A DNA stretch of 64,000 bases. Source: Pseudomonas mohnii (GTDB taxonomy: Bacteria; Pseudomonadota; Gammaproteobacteria; Pseudomonadales; Pseudomonadaceae). The position numbers and the translations under genes were made by a program. The stretch lies in assembly GCF_900105115.1 (NCBI RefSeq), contig NZ_FNRV01000001.1, forward strand, positions 4,324,501-4,388,500, in the 5' to 3' direction. Positions 54,196-62,785 of this stretch are shown piece after piece. A model generated the notes under the pieces. It had not been told where the DNA came from, ran no database searches, and worked only from the letters and a program-made list of their open reading frames with translations. Each line of letters begins with the position of its first letter. The stretch's first letter is position 1.

Positions 54196-54876
54196 ATGTT
54201 GCTGCACATCCCCGGCTTATTCGAAAAAGAAGAAGTGCAGCGCATTCGCGAGGCTCTGGAGCAGGCCGATTGGGCGGACGGTAAAATCACTGCCGGTTAC
54301 CAGTCAGCCAAGGCCAAGCACAATCTGCAATTGCCGGAAGGCCATCCGTTGGCCAAGGAGATCGGCGCGGCGATGCTGGAGCGACTGTGGAAAAATCCGC
54401 AGTTCATGTCTGCCGCGCTACCGCACAAAGTCTTTCCTCCGTTGCTGAACTGTTACACGGCCGGTGGCAGTTTCGATTTCCATATCGACAACGCCGTACG
54501 TCAACCCAAGGGCAGCATTGAGCGGGTGCGAACCGATCTGTCGGCAACAGTGTTTTTCAGCGAGCCTGCGGATTACGACGGCGGCGAACTGGAAATCCAG
54601 GACACCTACGGCACCCAGCGCGTGAAGTTGCCGGCCGGTGACATGGTGCTGTACCCCGGCACCAGCCTGCACAAGGTCAATGCGGTCACTCGCGGAGCCC
54701 GCTACGCTTCTTTTTTCTGGACCCAAAGCCTGGTGCGCGAAGACAGCCAGCGTGCGTTGCTGTTTGAAATGGATGGCGCGATTCGCCAACTGACCCAGGA
54801 CCTGCCCGACCACCCTTCGCTGATCCGCCTGACTGGCACCTATCACAACCTGTTGCGCCGCTGGGTCGAGGTGTAA
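54196..54876 (+). CDS. piuC: PiuC, PKHD-type Fe(II)/2-oxoglutarate hydroxylase
   Basis: 226-residue double-stranded-helix dioxygenase, typical length for PiuC. Metal ligands His96-x-Asp98 ([10 protein letters not shown]) and His159 ([10 protein letters not shown]), 2-oxoglutarate-binding Arg169. Substrate unknown; always beside the PiuA receptor and iron-repressed in relatives. The frame is open to 54052; the ATG at 54196 gives the conserved MLLHIPGLF start. GTG of the Sel1 gene follows the stop directly. Confidence 0.95.
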   Translation: MLLHIPGLFEKEEVQRIREALEQADWADGKITAGYQSAKAKHNLQLPEGHPLAKEIGAAMLERLWKNPQFMSAALPHKVFPPLLNCYTAGGSFDFHIDNAVRQPKGSIERVRTDLSATVFFSEPADYDGGELEIQDTYGTQRVKLPAGDMVLYPGTSLHKVNAVTRGARYASFFWTQSLVREDSQRALLFEMDGAIRQLTQDLPDHPSLIRLTGTYHNLLRRWVEV

Positions 54877-55674
54877 GTGCTGGACTTCAGGTCGCACCGC
54901 GAAGAGATTCTCGACACTGATGCGCTCAACGCCATGCTCGATGAAAGCCCGGCCCGTGCCGCCCAGGCGATTCTGCTTGCCGCCCGTGCAGGGCTTCTCG
55001 ATGCACAGGCCTTGCTGGGACAGATTCTGCTGGAAGGGCGGGGCATCGCTCGGGATCAGTCACTGGCGGTGCGCTGGTTCGGGATCGCCGCCCAAGGCGG
55101 ACATCTGATGGCGCGCAATATGCTCGGTCGATGCCATGAACATGGCTGGGGTTGCACGGCCGATGCTGCAATCGCTGCCAGGCATTATCGTCAGGCCGCC
55201 GAGGGTGGGCTGGATTGGGCGATGTACAACTACGCCAATCTGCTGGCGACCGGGCGTGGGGTCATCGAGGATCAAGCACAGGCGCTGAAGCTGTATCAGC
55301 GCGCCGCCGAACTCGGGCACGCCAAATCGATGAACCTGTTGGGGCGCTACCTCGAGGAAGGCCAGCACTGCCCGGCTGACTCGGCTGCGGCATTTGAGTG
55401 GTATCGACGTTCTGCCGAAGGCGGGGATTTTCGGGGGCAATTCAGTTATGCGTCCGTTCTGGCGGACGACGGGAGAGTCGAGGAGGCATTGTTGTGGCTG
55501 CACCGGGCGTTGGCGGCCGGCAATCTGAACTTCCTGCGCGTCAGTAGCCGAACGCTGTTACAGGCTCCTCATCCGCAACTCCGGGCGTTGGCGCAGGACT
55601 ACCGACAACGCGCTGCTCACCTGGAAGGCGAGGCGCTCAGAGCCGAGGCTGGAGTGATGAGTTCTCTTCAATAG
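54877..55674 (+). CDS. Sel1-repeat (TPR-like) protein
   Basis: 265 residues with five or six Sel1 repeats of about 36 residues (LLGQILLEGRGIARDQSLAV; NMLGRCHEHGWGCTADAAIA; NYANLLATGRGVIEDQAQAL; NLLGRYLEEGQHCPADSAAA), a solenoid for protein binding. No signal peptide. GTG start abuts the piuC stop and uses GAGGTG upstream, so it is translated with piuC. Its role in iron uptake is not known; the same pairing occurs as PA4515-PA4516 in P. aeruginosa. Confidence 0.9.
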   Translation: MLDFRSHREEILDTDALNAMLDESPARAAQAILLAARAGLLDAQALLGQILLEGRGIARDQSLAVRWFGIAAQGGHLMARNMLGRCHEHGWGCTADAAIAARHYRQAAEGGLDWAMYNYANLLATGRGVIEDQAQALKLYQRAAELGHAKSMNLLGRYLEEGQHCPADSAAAFEWYRRSAEGGDFRGQFSYASVLADDGRVEEALLWLHRALAAGNLNFLRVSSRTLLQAPHPQLRALAQDYRQRAAHLEGEALRAEAGVMSSLQ

Positions 55675-55693
55675 GAAGGTGCCATCCAGGTGG

Positions 55694-55722
55694 AGCGAAA
55701 AAGCACGGTTTGCTTTTTCGCT
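55694..55722. terminator. Terminator between the Sel1 gene and xaxB
   Basis: AGCGAAAAAGCA-CGGTT-TGCTTTTTCGCT, a 12-bp stem with A5/T5 runs in the arms, between two convergent genes. Confidence 0.8.
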
Positions 55723-55765
55723 CGTATTGTCCTGATCGGCTGAGGCCAACCGGATGGATCCCGGT

Positions 55766-56779
55766 TTAGCTGCGCCATTCCTTGCGAAGGCTGTTCAGGT
55801 GCGCCACGAACACATTTGTCTGCTCGATGAAACGTTTAACAACGGCGTGCAAGTCGTCTGAAGCTTCGTAGCTGTTGATCTGCAGAAATTTTTCGACGGA
55901 TTCGGTGAGCGTGCTTATTTCATGCGTATAAGTCTCTCTTGGGTTTTTGATCGCTTGCAGTTCCAGTAATTGAAACTTTCGATCTTCCAGTGTTTTTAGC
56001 TCTTTCTTGATGCCGGCGAGATTGAGGCGACGATTATCCAGTTTTGTTTGAGTCTGGCGCCTGGCTGTGACCAGATTGTCATACTTGATGGCGTTGCTGA
56101 CCAAATCCAGGATTTTTCCGGCCGCGCCAATACCTGCTTTAACCAGTTCAAGTTGAGGTGCGGACAAATTGAGAGCCGCCAGTTTTTCGAGGCTGAGAAA
56201 AACATCTTTTATCAAGGAGAAGGTGTCGGTTGCTTCAATGATCTTGATGGCCTCGTTCAGCGCCGTTTCATCGGTTACCAGACGTTCGATGGCACTTTCC
56301 TCTTCGGAAAGTTGCGGGGAGATTTTGAGGATCGATGTGTCCAGTTCATTGATTCGATATTGGTTGTCGCTGAGCGTAACGGCCTGCAGATTTGTCAGGC
56401 TGTTGTTGAGTTCTGTGAAGAGCTTAAGTGTCTCGGTGGTGGAGTTGCCGATCAGCGATTTTATTTCGCCATAAAAACTGTCAATGGCTTCTTTCTGTTC
56501 GCTTGTCGGGTTCTCGTTTTTAAGGTTTTCGATGATGGTGTAGTACTGTAGAATTTCACTTGTTTGCAATGCTGAAGGTATCAGGGTGATTGCTTTAAGT
56601 GCCTGGGCGTCAGTAGTGTTTATTTCTTTTTCCAGTCCTTTCAGCTCTTCGGCGAGTACGGGTAAGTAAAGGTTGCCGAGTGTGCGGATCTTGTAATTGA
56701 GTTCCTCCCTGCTTTTGTAAATCTTGTTCATGTCGGGTGCAGGGTACTGAAACGAGGTGTCGATGGTGTGTACGGTCAT
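55766..56779 (-). CDS. XaxB-like subunit of a binary alpha-pore-forming toxin (putative)
   Basis: 337 residues, almost entirely long amphipathic helices with heptads (LPVLAEELKGLEKEINTTDA; KLDNRRLNLAGIKKELKTLE), no signal peptide. Hydrophobic helix about 213-229 (VKAGIGAAGKILDLVSNAI) could form the membrane hairpin. Size, helical layout and position just downstream of a 393-residue partner match XaxB/YaxB of the XaxAB alpha-xenorhabdolysin family (from memory). AT-rich codons (AAT, TTA, ATT) unlike the neighbouring genes, suggesting acquisition. ATG 56779 or an internal ATG at residue 17 could be used. Family call is inference. Confidence 0.72.
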   Translation of the reverse strand: MTVHTIDTSFQYPAPDMNKIYKSREELNYKIRTLGNLYLPVLAEELKGLEKEINTTDAQALKAITLIPSALQTSEILQYYTIIENLKNENPTSEQKEAIDSFYGEIKSLIGNSTTETLKLFTELNNSLTNLQAVTLSDNQYRINELDTSILKISPQLSEEESAIERLVTDETALNEAIKIIEATDTFSLIKDVFLSLEKLAALNLSAPQLELVKAGIGAAGKILDLVSNAIKYDNLVTARRQTQTKLDNRRLNLAGIKKELKTLEDRKFQLLELQAIKNPRETYTHEISTLTESVEKFLQINSYEASDDLHAVVKRFIEQTNVFVAHLNSLRKEWRS

Positions 56780-56856
56780 GGTGATCTCGATGTCTAAAAG
56801 ATGGATGCATGATGATTAATAAATATCGCAAAGGCGCTTTATTTGCTTTCCAGGTC

Positions 56857-58038
56857 TCAGGACTCATGTGATGCATTGTTAAAGGCGGTCAATAAATCAC
56901 CTGCCTGTTTCTTGATCGCTTTCCAATTCTCCGTCATGCTGGTCAACCTCGAAACGAAAGACACCAAGTACATGGCGTTGGTCACACCATCGAGTCTTTT
57001 ACTGGAAGACTCGACATAGGCCTGGATAAGTTCCCAGAGGCTTTCCAGATTCGACGAGCTGCCCGAGGCGCCCTCCACCCGGACCTGCAGGTCCTGGAGG
57101 TTGGTTTCAAATGCGAGCAGCGATGCAAGGAATGTGTTGGTTGTCGCAAGTTTTTTTTCGATATCGCGCCGTTCGTCAGTCAGCTGGTCCAGTTCATTTC
57201 GTGCCTGCTGGGCTTTGCTGCCGTAAATCGACGAGGTGATAATAAAACCGACGACCCCGCCGATAACACCCCACCATTTATTTCTGCTGTATTCTGCGAT
57301 TTCCGCGTTTTTTTGATCGATCCTGGCGTTAATGACGTCAAGTCGTTGGTTGTATTGTTTTATTTCATCGCTAAAATTCTGACTGTTGCAAAGGGTGATT
57401 TTTAAACCGAGTTCAGGTTTGATAATGTTTGTTATGCCGTGTTTGAAATCGGTTATTGCTGTTTTTGTGAGTTTTGTGCTTTGGCTGTGCGCGGTGATGA
57501 CGATTTTAAGTTCGTCGACCAACTCAAGTAAGGTCGGGATTTTTTTCTTCTCTTCCCCGGTTAATATGATCTCTGGGAGCTTGTCGATTTCTTCCGGGGG
57601 TAGACCGCCAATTTTGCCCACGCCACTCACATAGCTTGGAAGCGTCTTGAGGTATTCAATAATGGCTGTGCAGTTAGATGTAATGTTATCGGAAAATACG
57701 TGAAGGTCAGAACCGACGGCCTTCATGCTGGATTCAAGTGCTGACCAGGTTCCAGCATGATCTTTCATTTTCATGAATAAAAGTTGCAGGTCAGCCGATT
57801 TGAGGCCGCTGATATTCAGCTGGTCTAATTTGTGAATCTGCTCGATTTCTTTTTCGTCGATAGGGAGTTCTAGCCCGCCCTTGACGTAGCGTTTGATCCT
57901 CCGTACGTCTTCGTTCGTGACTAATAGTCCTGGATCTCGCTCGACGCCAGGGAGGGTTCCGGAGACCGCGTCCATAAATTCAGTGGTAAGTTTGTTAAGG
58001 TCTTCGGAAGTTATCTTTAATTCTTGAGTGGCTAACAT
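56857..58038 (-). CDS. XaxA-like subunit of a binary alpha-pore-forming toxin (putative)
   Basis: 393 residues; no signal peptide. A helical head (about 1-125), a long coiled stalk, and a single strongly hydrophobic segment at 254-273 (KWWGVIGGVVGFIITSS), then helices to the C-terminus (MTENWKAIKKQAGDLL). This is the architecture of XaxA/YaxA in the XaxAB two-component cytolysins of Xenorhabdus, Yersinia and Photorhabdus. It is the first gene of the pair (77 bp before xaxB) and has AAAAGGATTTTC before the ATG. AT-rich relative to its surroundings. No immunity gene is adjacent, as expected for a eukaryote-directed toxin. Confidence 0.75.
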   Translation of the reverse strand: MLATQELKITSEDLNKLTTEFMDAVSGTLPGVERDPGLLVTNEDVRRIKRYVKGGLELPIDEKEIEQIHKLDQLNISGLKSADLQLLFMKMKDHAGTWSALESSMKAVGSDLHVFSDNITSNCTAIIEYLKTLPSYVSGVGKIGGLPPEEIDKLPEIILTGEEKKKIPTLLELVDELKIVITAHSQSTKLTKTAITDFKHGITNIIKPELGLKITLCNSQNFSDEIKQYNQRLDVINARIDQKNAEIAEYSRNKWWGVIGGVVGFIITSSIYGSKAQQARNELDQLTDERRDIEKKLATTNTFLASLLAFETNLQDLQVRVEGASGSSSNLESLWELIQAYVESSSKRLDGVTNAMYLVSFVSRLTSMTENWKAIKKQAGDLLTAFNNASHES

Positions 58039-58187
58039 GAAAATCCTTTTTTATGTTTTAGCATTGTGAAATTGATTTTATTGCAGGCGAAAAGTAGCGC
58101 TGATTGTTATTAAAGTTAAGTGCATAAGGTTTTCAGTGTGTGTCGTATAAAACGAACAGGCGGAGGCGTATTATTTTGGAAGAAATA

Positions 58188-58219
58188 AAAAAGGCCTGTG
58201 AATATTCACAGGCCTTTTT
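58188..58219. terminator. Bidirectional terminator after speC
   Basis: A perfect 32-bp palindrome (AAAAAGGCCTGTGAAT and its complement) with A5/T5 ends. It stops speC (minus strand) and isolates the toxin genes' own promoter region (58039-58187). Confidence 0.92.
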
Positions 58220-58236
58220 GGTGTGACTCGCGAGAC

Positions 58237-59400
58237 TTAGACGTAATACGACTTCAGCGGTGGGAAGCCATTGAACTCAACGGCGCTGTAGCTGGTGGTG
58301 TAGGCACCGGTCGACAGCCAGTACAGGCGATCACCGATGGCCAGGTTCAGCGGCAGGCCGTACTTGTAGTTTTCGTACATGATGTCGGCGCTGTCGCAGG
58401 TTGGGCCGGCGATGACGACTTCTTCCATCTCGCCTTTCTTCTCGGTCCAGATCGGGAACTTGATGGCTTCGTCCATGGTTTCGATCAGGCCAGAGAACTT
58501 GCCCACATCCGTGTACACCCAACGCTCTACAGCGGTACGGGATTTACGGGCGACCAGTACCACTTCGCTGACCAGGATGCCGGCGTTGGCGATCAGCGAA
58601 CGGCCGGGTTCCAGGATGATTTCCGGCAGGTCGTCACCGAAGTCTTCCTTGAGGAAGCGGATGATTTCTTCAGCGTAGGTTTCCAGGCTGTTGGTGCGGG
58701 TGATGTAGTTGGCCGGGAAGCCACCGCCCATATTGATCAGCTTCAGTTCAATGCCGTCTTCTTCCTTCAAGCGCTCGAAGATCACTTTGACCTTGGCGAT
58801 TGCCGCGTCCCAGACGCTGATATCGCGCTGTTGCGAGCCGACGTGGAACGAGATGCCGTAAGGCACCAGACCGAGGTCGCGGGCGAGAATCAACAGGTCC
58901 ATGGCCATGTCGGTCTGGCAGCCGAATTTACGCGACAACGGCCAATCGGCGGTGGTCGAGCCTTCGGTCAGGATGCGCACATAGACTTTCGATCCCGGCG
59001 CAGCCTTGGCGATGTTGCGCAGGTCGGCTTCGGAGTCGGTTGCGTAAAGACGCACGCCCTTCTCATAGAAGTAGCGGATGTCCTTGGATTTCTTGATGGT
59101 GTTGCCGTAGCTGATCTGGTCGGCGCCGACGCCACGGCTCAGCACTTTGTCCAGCTCATAGATCGAGGCGATGTCGAAGCTCGAGCCTTTTTCCTTGAGC
59201 AGGTCGATGATTTCCACGGCCGGGTTGGCCTTGACCGCGTAGTAGACCTTGGCGAATTCGAAACCGGCGCGCAGGTCGTCATAAGCCTGGCTGATCATTG
59301 CGGTGTCGATCACCACGAACGGGGTTTCTTGCTTGTCGGCGAACGCCTTCATTTTTTGAAAGGTTTCGCGCGCGAAATAGTCTTCGACCTGGATCGACAT
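58237..59400 (-). CDS. speC: Ornithine decarboxylase (fold type III PLP enzyme)
   Basis: Makes putrescine from ornithine. 387 residues, eukaryotic-like alanine-racemase-fold ODC. PLP Lys57 (KVYYAVKANPAVEI), SFHVGSQQRD, NMGGGFPANY, EPGRSLIANAG and the active-site Cys335 (GPTCDSADI). Same length as the P. aeruginosa enzyme. The ATG at 59400 with GGAG upstream is preferred; the frame is open 31 codons further (see findings). The promoter side holds a hairpin with a T-run. Confidence 0.93.
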   Translation of the reverse strand: MSIQVEDYFARETFQKMKAFADKQETPFVVIDTAMISQAYDDLRAGFEFAKVYYAVKANPAVEIIDLLKEKGSSFDIASIYELDKVLSRGVGADQISYGNTIKKSKDIRYFYEKGVRLYATDSEADLRNIAKAAPGSKVYVRILTEGSTTADWPLSRKFGCQTDMAMDLLILARDLGLVPYGISFHVGSQQRDISVWDAAIAKVKVIFERLKEEDGIELKLINMGGGFPANYITRTNSLETYAEEIIRFLKEDFGDDLPEIILEPGRSLIANAGILVSEVVLVARKSRTAVERWVYTDVGKFSGLIETMDEAIKFPIWTEKKGEMEEVVIAGPTCDSADIMYENYKYGLPLNLAIGDRLYWLSTGAYTTSYSAVEFNGFPPLKSYYV

Positions 59401-59505
59401 GCTGGGAACTCCTACTGGCAAACTAAAATTATCAATGGGTGCAAATGAACGTCCTCCGTATCCCCACTTTGGTTCGCCTACTTCCCAAGGCATGTCGCCG
59501 AAAGC

Positions 59506-59541
59506 AAAAAGGCCATGGGTAGCGTTGCTTCCCTTGGCCTT
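59506..59541 (-). terminator. Hairpin plus T-run upstream of speC (possible attenuator)
   Basis: Minus strand: AAGGCCAAGGGAAGC-AAC-GCTACCCATGGCCTT (two mismatched pairs) followed by TTT, 106-141 bp before the speC ATG. It could end opuC transcripts or attenuate speC. Confidence 0.6.
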
Positions 59542-60050
59542 GCTGTCTCGTCGTCAGTACTTGAGCCGGATGGATCGTTTCCAGCATGGACGTTCGGCGC
59601 GAACTTTAGGGCGTGAGGGGCTTGAGATCAACAAAAAATGTCGCGTTTTTGCACTCGTCTGTCGCACGGCAACGGCACAGTCCTTTTTAACTGACACAGA
59701 TGACAGCCGGATGTTCCGGATGATTTATGAAGTGTTAAAAATACCTGCACGTTCGACGCTTTTGTGCGCCAAGTCTCTAGAAAGTGCAATGTCGTCAACT
59801 TCGGCGACGTTGGCTGCGAGAATCTGGACTGAGAGGGAATTTGATTATTTAAGTGTGTGTTTGTGGATGGCTTTTGCAGGCTCTACTGTTGATATTTTTT
59901 TCCGGCCTGTGAATCACTCAAAAATCGCACAGAACCTGTGGGAGCCAGCCTGCTGGCGATGACAATTTCATCATCAAAACAGTGTTGACTGGTATTCCCC
60001 AATCGCTAGCAGGCTAGCTCCCACAGAGATTTGTGTTTTTTACTCGATTA
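59542..60050. other. Intergenic region between speC and opuCA
   Basis: 509 bp without a recognised gene. It includes REPIN 3 (59936-60026) and an AT-rich stretch (about 59720-59930). The plus-strand frame over it gives no plausible protein. Confidence 0.55.
59936..60026. repeat. REPIN 3, variant type
   Basis: CTGTGGGAGCCAGCCTGCTG and, inverted, GCTAGCAGGCTAGCTCCCAC with a different core from REPINs 1, 2 and 4. It belongs to the GTGGGAGC sub-family. Confidence 0.85.
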
Positions 60051-61208
60051 TCAGGCAACCACTGCCTCAGCCGGCGAGACGATATTGGTCTTCATCCCGC
60101 GCGAACGCCCGGAACTCAGATAAGCCGCGATCGACTCCTGTGTCACCTCACCCAGGAACACCCGCTCTGCATCCATCACTGGCAGCCACGAACGGTTGAA
60201 CTCGTACATGCGCGACAACAGGATGCGCAAATGCTCGTCGTAGGCGGCCGTGGCATTGAACTCGCGCAAGTATTGCCCGCAGGTGCCGGTCTGGCGGTGC
60301 AGATCGCGGCGACGTACATAGCCCAACGCCTTGTTCTCGCCGTCGGTGACGACCACGTAACGCCGGTCATGTTCGTCCATCAATTCCAGCGCGTCGGCCA
60401 CCGGGGTGTCCGGGCTGACCGATGGCGCGTTGTCCGCCGCATCTTCAGCTTTCACCAGCAACAGGCGCTTGAGGGTGCTGTCCTGGCCGACGAAGTTGCT
60501 GACAAAGTCATCCACCGGATGGGCGAGCAGGGTGTCCGGATGGTCGATCTGCAACAGTTTGCCAGCACGGAAGATCGCGATCTTGTCGCCCAGCTTGATC
60601 GCTTCGTCGATGTCATGGCTGACCATGATCACCGTCTTGTTCAGCGCCCGCTGCATCTCGAAGAACTCGTTCTGGATCATTTCACGGTTGATCGGGTCGA
60701 CCGCGCCGAACGGTTCGTCCATCAGCAGCAACGGAGCATCCGCCGCCAGGGCGCGAATCACACCGATGCGTTGCTGCTGGCCACCGGACAATTCCCGAGG
60801 GTATCGATGCAGATACTGCTTGGGCTCAAGCTTGATCATGCTCATCAGTTCTCGAGCGCGGTCGTGGCATTTCTGTTTGTCCCAACCTAACAGGCGCGGA
60901 ACCACGGTGATGTTTTCCTCGATGGTCATGTTCGGGAACAGACCGATCTGCTGGATGACATAACCGATGTTGCGGCGCAGGGTCACTTCGTCGAGAGCCG
61001 TCGTGTCTTCGCCATTGATCAGGATCTTGCCCGAGGTCGGCTTGATCAGGCGGTTGATCATTTTCAACGTGGTGCTTTTGCCGCAACCCGATGGCCCGAG
61101 GAACACGCAGATTTCGCCTTCATTGACGGTCAGGCTTACGTCGTTCACGGCCGAAATAGTTTTGCCGTTGCTTTGAAAAGTCTTGGTCAGGTTTTGAAGT
61201 TCGATCAT
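60051..61208 (-). CDS. opuCA: Glycine betaine/carnitine/choline ABC transporter, ATP-binding
   Basis: 385-residue ATPase for osmoprotectant uptake. Walker A GPSGCGKS (38-45), Q-loop, signature LSGGQQQR (140-147), Walker B PLLLMDEPFG; C-terminal about 250-385 holds a CBS-domain pair (VADALELMDEHDRRYVVVTD; LGYVRRRDLHRQTG) that senses ionic strength in OpuA relatives. Overlaps opuCB by 4 bases. MIELQNLTKTF at 61208 is the start. Confidence 0.95.
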   Translation of the reverse strand: MIELQNLTKTFQSNGKTISAVNDVSLTVNEGEICVFLGPSGCGKSTTLKMINRLIKPTSGKILINGEDTTALDEVTLRRNIGYVIQQIGLFPNMTIEENITVVPRLLGWDKQKCHDRARELMSMIKLEPKQYLHRYPRELSGGQQQRIGVIRALAADAPLLLMDEPFGAVDPINREMIQNEFFEMQRALNKTVIMVSHDIDEAIKLGDKIAIFRAGKLLQIDHPDTLLAHPVDDFVSNFVGQDSTLKRLLLVKAEDAADNAPSVSPDTPVADALELMDEHDRRYVVVTDGENKALGYVRRRDLHRQTGTCGQYLREFNATAAYDEHLRILLSRMYEFNRSWLPVMDAERVFLGEVTQESIAAYLSSGRSRGMKTNIVSPAEAVVA

Positions 61209-61858
61209 TTGAGCAGTCCTTTCGGAGTCAGCGAACGTTGCAGCCACTGCAGAAGCAGGTCGGCGAAGATGGCCAGCAGGCTGACCAGTAAGGCGCCGAC
61301 GATCAGCATCGACATGTCACTGCGGCTGATGGAGGCGAGGATGAGTACGCCGAGGCCGCCGGCGCCGATGGTCGCGGCGATGGTCATGACACCGATGTTC
61401 ATGACCACGGCGGTGCGCACGCCGGCGAGGATCACCGGCACGGCGATGGGCAGTTCGACCATGCGCAGGCGCTGGCTGAAGGTCATGCCGATACCGCGCG
61501 CGGCTTCGCGAATGCCCGGTTCGACGCCGGACAGGGCCAGGTAGGTGTTACGCATGATTGGCAGCAGTGAGTAGAGAAACACGGCGGTGATCGCCGGCAT
61601 CGGGCCCAGGCCCTGGCCGAATCTGGAGTAGAAGGGCAGCAGCAGGCCGAACAGGGCAATCGACGGCACGGTCAGCAGCACCGTGGCGCCGGCTTGCAAA
61701 GGCCCGGCGAGGGTCGGGAAGCGGGTCATCAAAATGCCCAGGGGCACGCCAACGACAATCGCCAGCGTCACCGCGATGCCAACCAGGGTGATGTGCTGCC
61801 AGGTCAGGTGCAGCACCAGCGGCCAATCGAGATGGGAAAAGGCGTTCAAGAATTCCAT
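61205..61858 (-). CDS. opuCB: OpuC permease subunit 1
   Basis: 217-residue inner-membrane BPD permease, about six helices. The ABC contact loop is EAARGIGMTFSQRLRMVELP; AVPVILAGVRTAVVMNIGVM follows. Works with OpuCD as a heterodimeric channel with OpuCA. Overlaps the opuCA start (ATGA). Confidence 0.94.
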   Translation of the reverse strand: MEFLNAFSHLDWPLVLHLTWQHITLVGIAVTLAIVVGVPLGILMTRFPTLAGPLQAGATVLLTVPSIALFGLLLPFYSRFGQGLGPMPAITAVFLYSLLPIMRNTYLALSGVEPGIREAARGIGMTFSQRLRMVELPIAVPVILAGVRTAVVMNIGVMTIAATIGAGGLGVLILASISRSDMSMLIVGALLVSLLAIFADLLLQWLQRSLTPKGLLK

Positions 61859-61871
61859 GGCTTTTCCTCGT

Positions 61872-62765
61872 TCAGTTCAGTGGATGCTGGCGCAGGAAAT
61901 CGGCGGCCACGGCGGAGGGGCTTTCGTGATCGACATCAACCCGCGCGTTGAGCTGGCGCATGGTGTCGTCGTCAAACAGTTCGGCCAGTGGCTTGAGCTG
62001 CCCGGCCAGTTGCGGGTGCGCATCGAGATAGGCCTGACGCACCACCGGGGCGGCGGTGTAGTCGGGGAAGTAGTGCTTGTCGTCTTCGAGCAACTTGAGT
62101 TTGAAGGCGTTCAAGCGACCGTCGGTGGTGTAGACCAGGCCGGCAAATACCTGACCGTTGCGCAGCGCGGTATAAACCAGGCCCGCGTCCATCTGGCGGA
62201 TGTTGTTACGGGTCAGGTTCATGCCGTACAGCTTGACCATGCCATCGAGGCCGTCGGAGCGGTTGGCGAATTCAGTGTCCAGCGCTACCAGGTGATTGGT
62301 CTTGGCCTCGTCCCGCAGCACCCTGTTGAGATCGCTGATGGTGTTGATCTGCGGATACGCATCGGCGACGTTCTTCGGCAATGCGAGGGCGTAGGTGTTG
62401 CTGAATCTGGACGGGGTTAGCCAGACCAGGCCTTTTTTACCGTCGAGTTCTTTTACCCGGGTGTAGGACTGTTCGCTGTCGAGTTTTTCGGTCACATGGT
62501 TATAGGCCACCAGCGACACGCCGGTGTATTCCCAGAGCATGTCCAGTTGACCGCTTTCGTGGGCGCTGCGGGCCAGATTACTGCCCAGGCCACCAGTGAC
62601 TTGCACGTCGTAACCCTTGGCGCGCAGGTATTGGGAGGTGATTTCCGCCAGCAGGGTCTGTTCGGTGAACACGCGGGCGCCGATGCGGATCAGCGGCTTG
62701 TCCGCCGCTTGGGCAAATCCTGCGCATAGCAGGATGCAGCCTAATAAAAAGCTTGATGTCTTCAT
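61872..62765 (-). CDS. opuCC: OpuC substrate-binding protein
   Basis: 297-residue periplasmic OpuAC-type binding protein. Signal peptide about 1-20 (SSFLLGCILLCAGFAQAADK). The mature part has the conserved aromatic residues of quaternary-amine binders (WEYTGVSLVAY). The exact ligand among betaine, carnitine and choline is not deducible. Start 62765 after AAAGGAAC; the ORF reads further upstream into opuCD. Confidence 0.93.
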   Translation of the reverse strand: MKTSSFLLGCILLCAGFAQAADKPLIRIGARVFTEQTLLAEITSQYLRAKGYDVQVTGGLGSNLARSAHESGQLDMLWEYTGVSLVAYNHVTEKLDSEQSYTRVKELDGKKGLVWLTPSRFSNTYALALPKNVADAYPQINTISDLNRVLRDEAKTNHLVALDTEFANRSDGLDGMVKLYGMNLTRNNIRQMDAGLVYTALRNGQVFAGLVYTTDGRLNAFKLKLLEDDKHYFPDYTAAPVVRQAYLDAHPQLAGQLKPLAELFDDDTMRQLNARVDVDHESPSAVAADFLRQHPLN

Positions 62766-62785
62766 GAGCGTTCCTTTACCGAGGC

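Noticed and set aside
58198..59448. 416-codon plus-strand frame over speC
   Set aside because: Shadow of speC; no family features, and speC has all PLP-site motifs.
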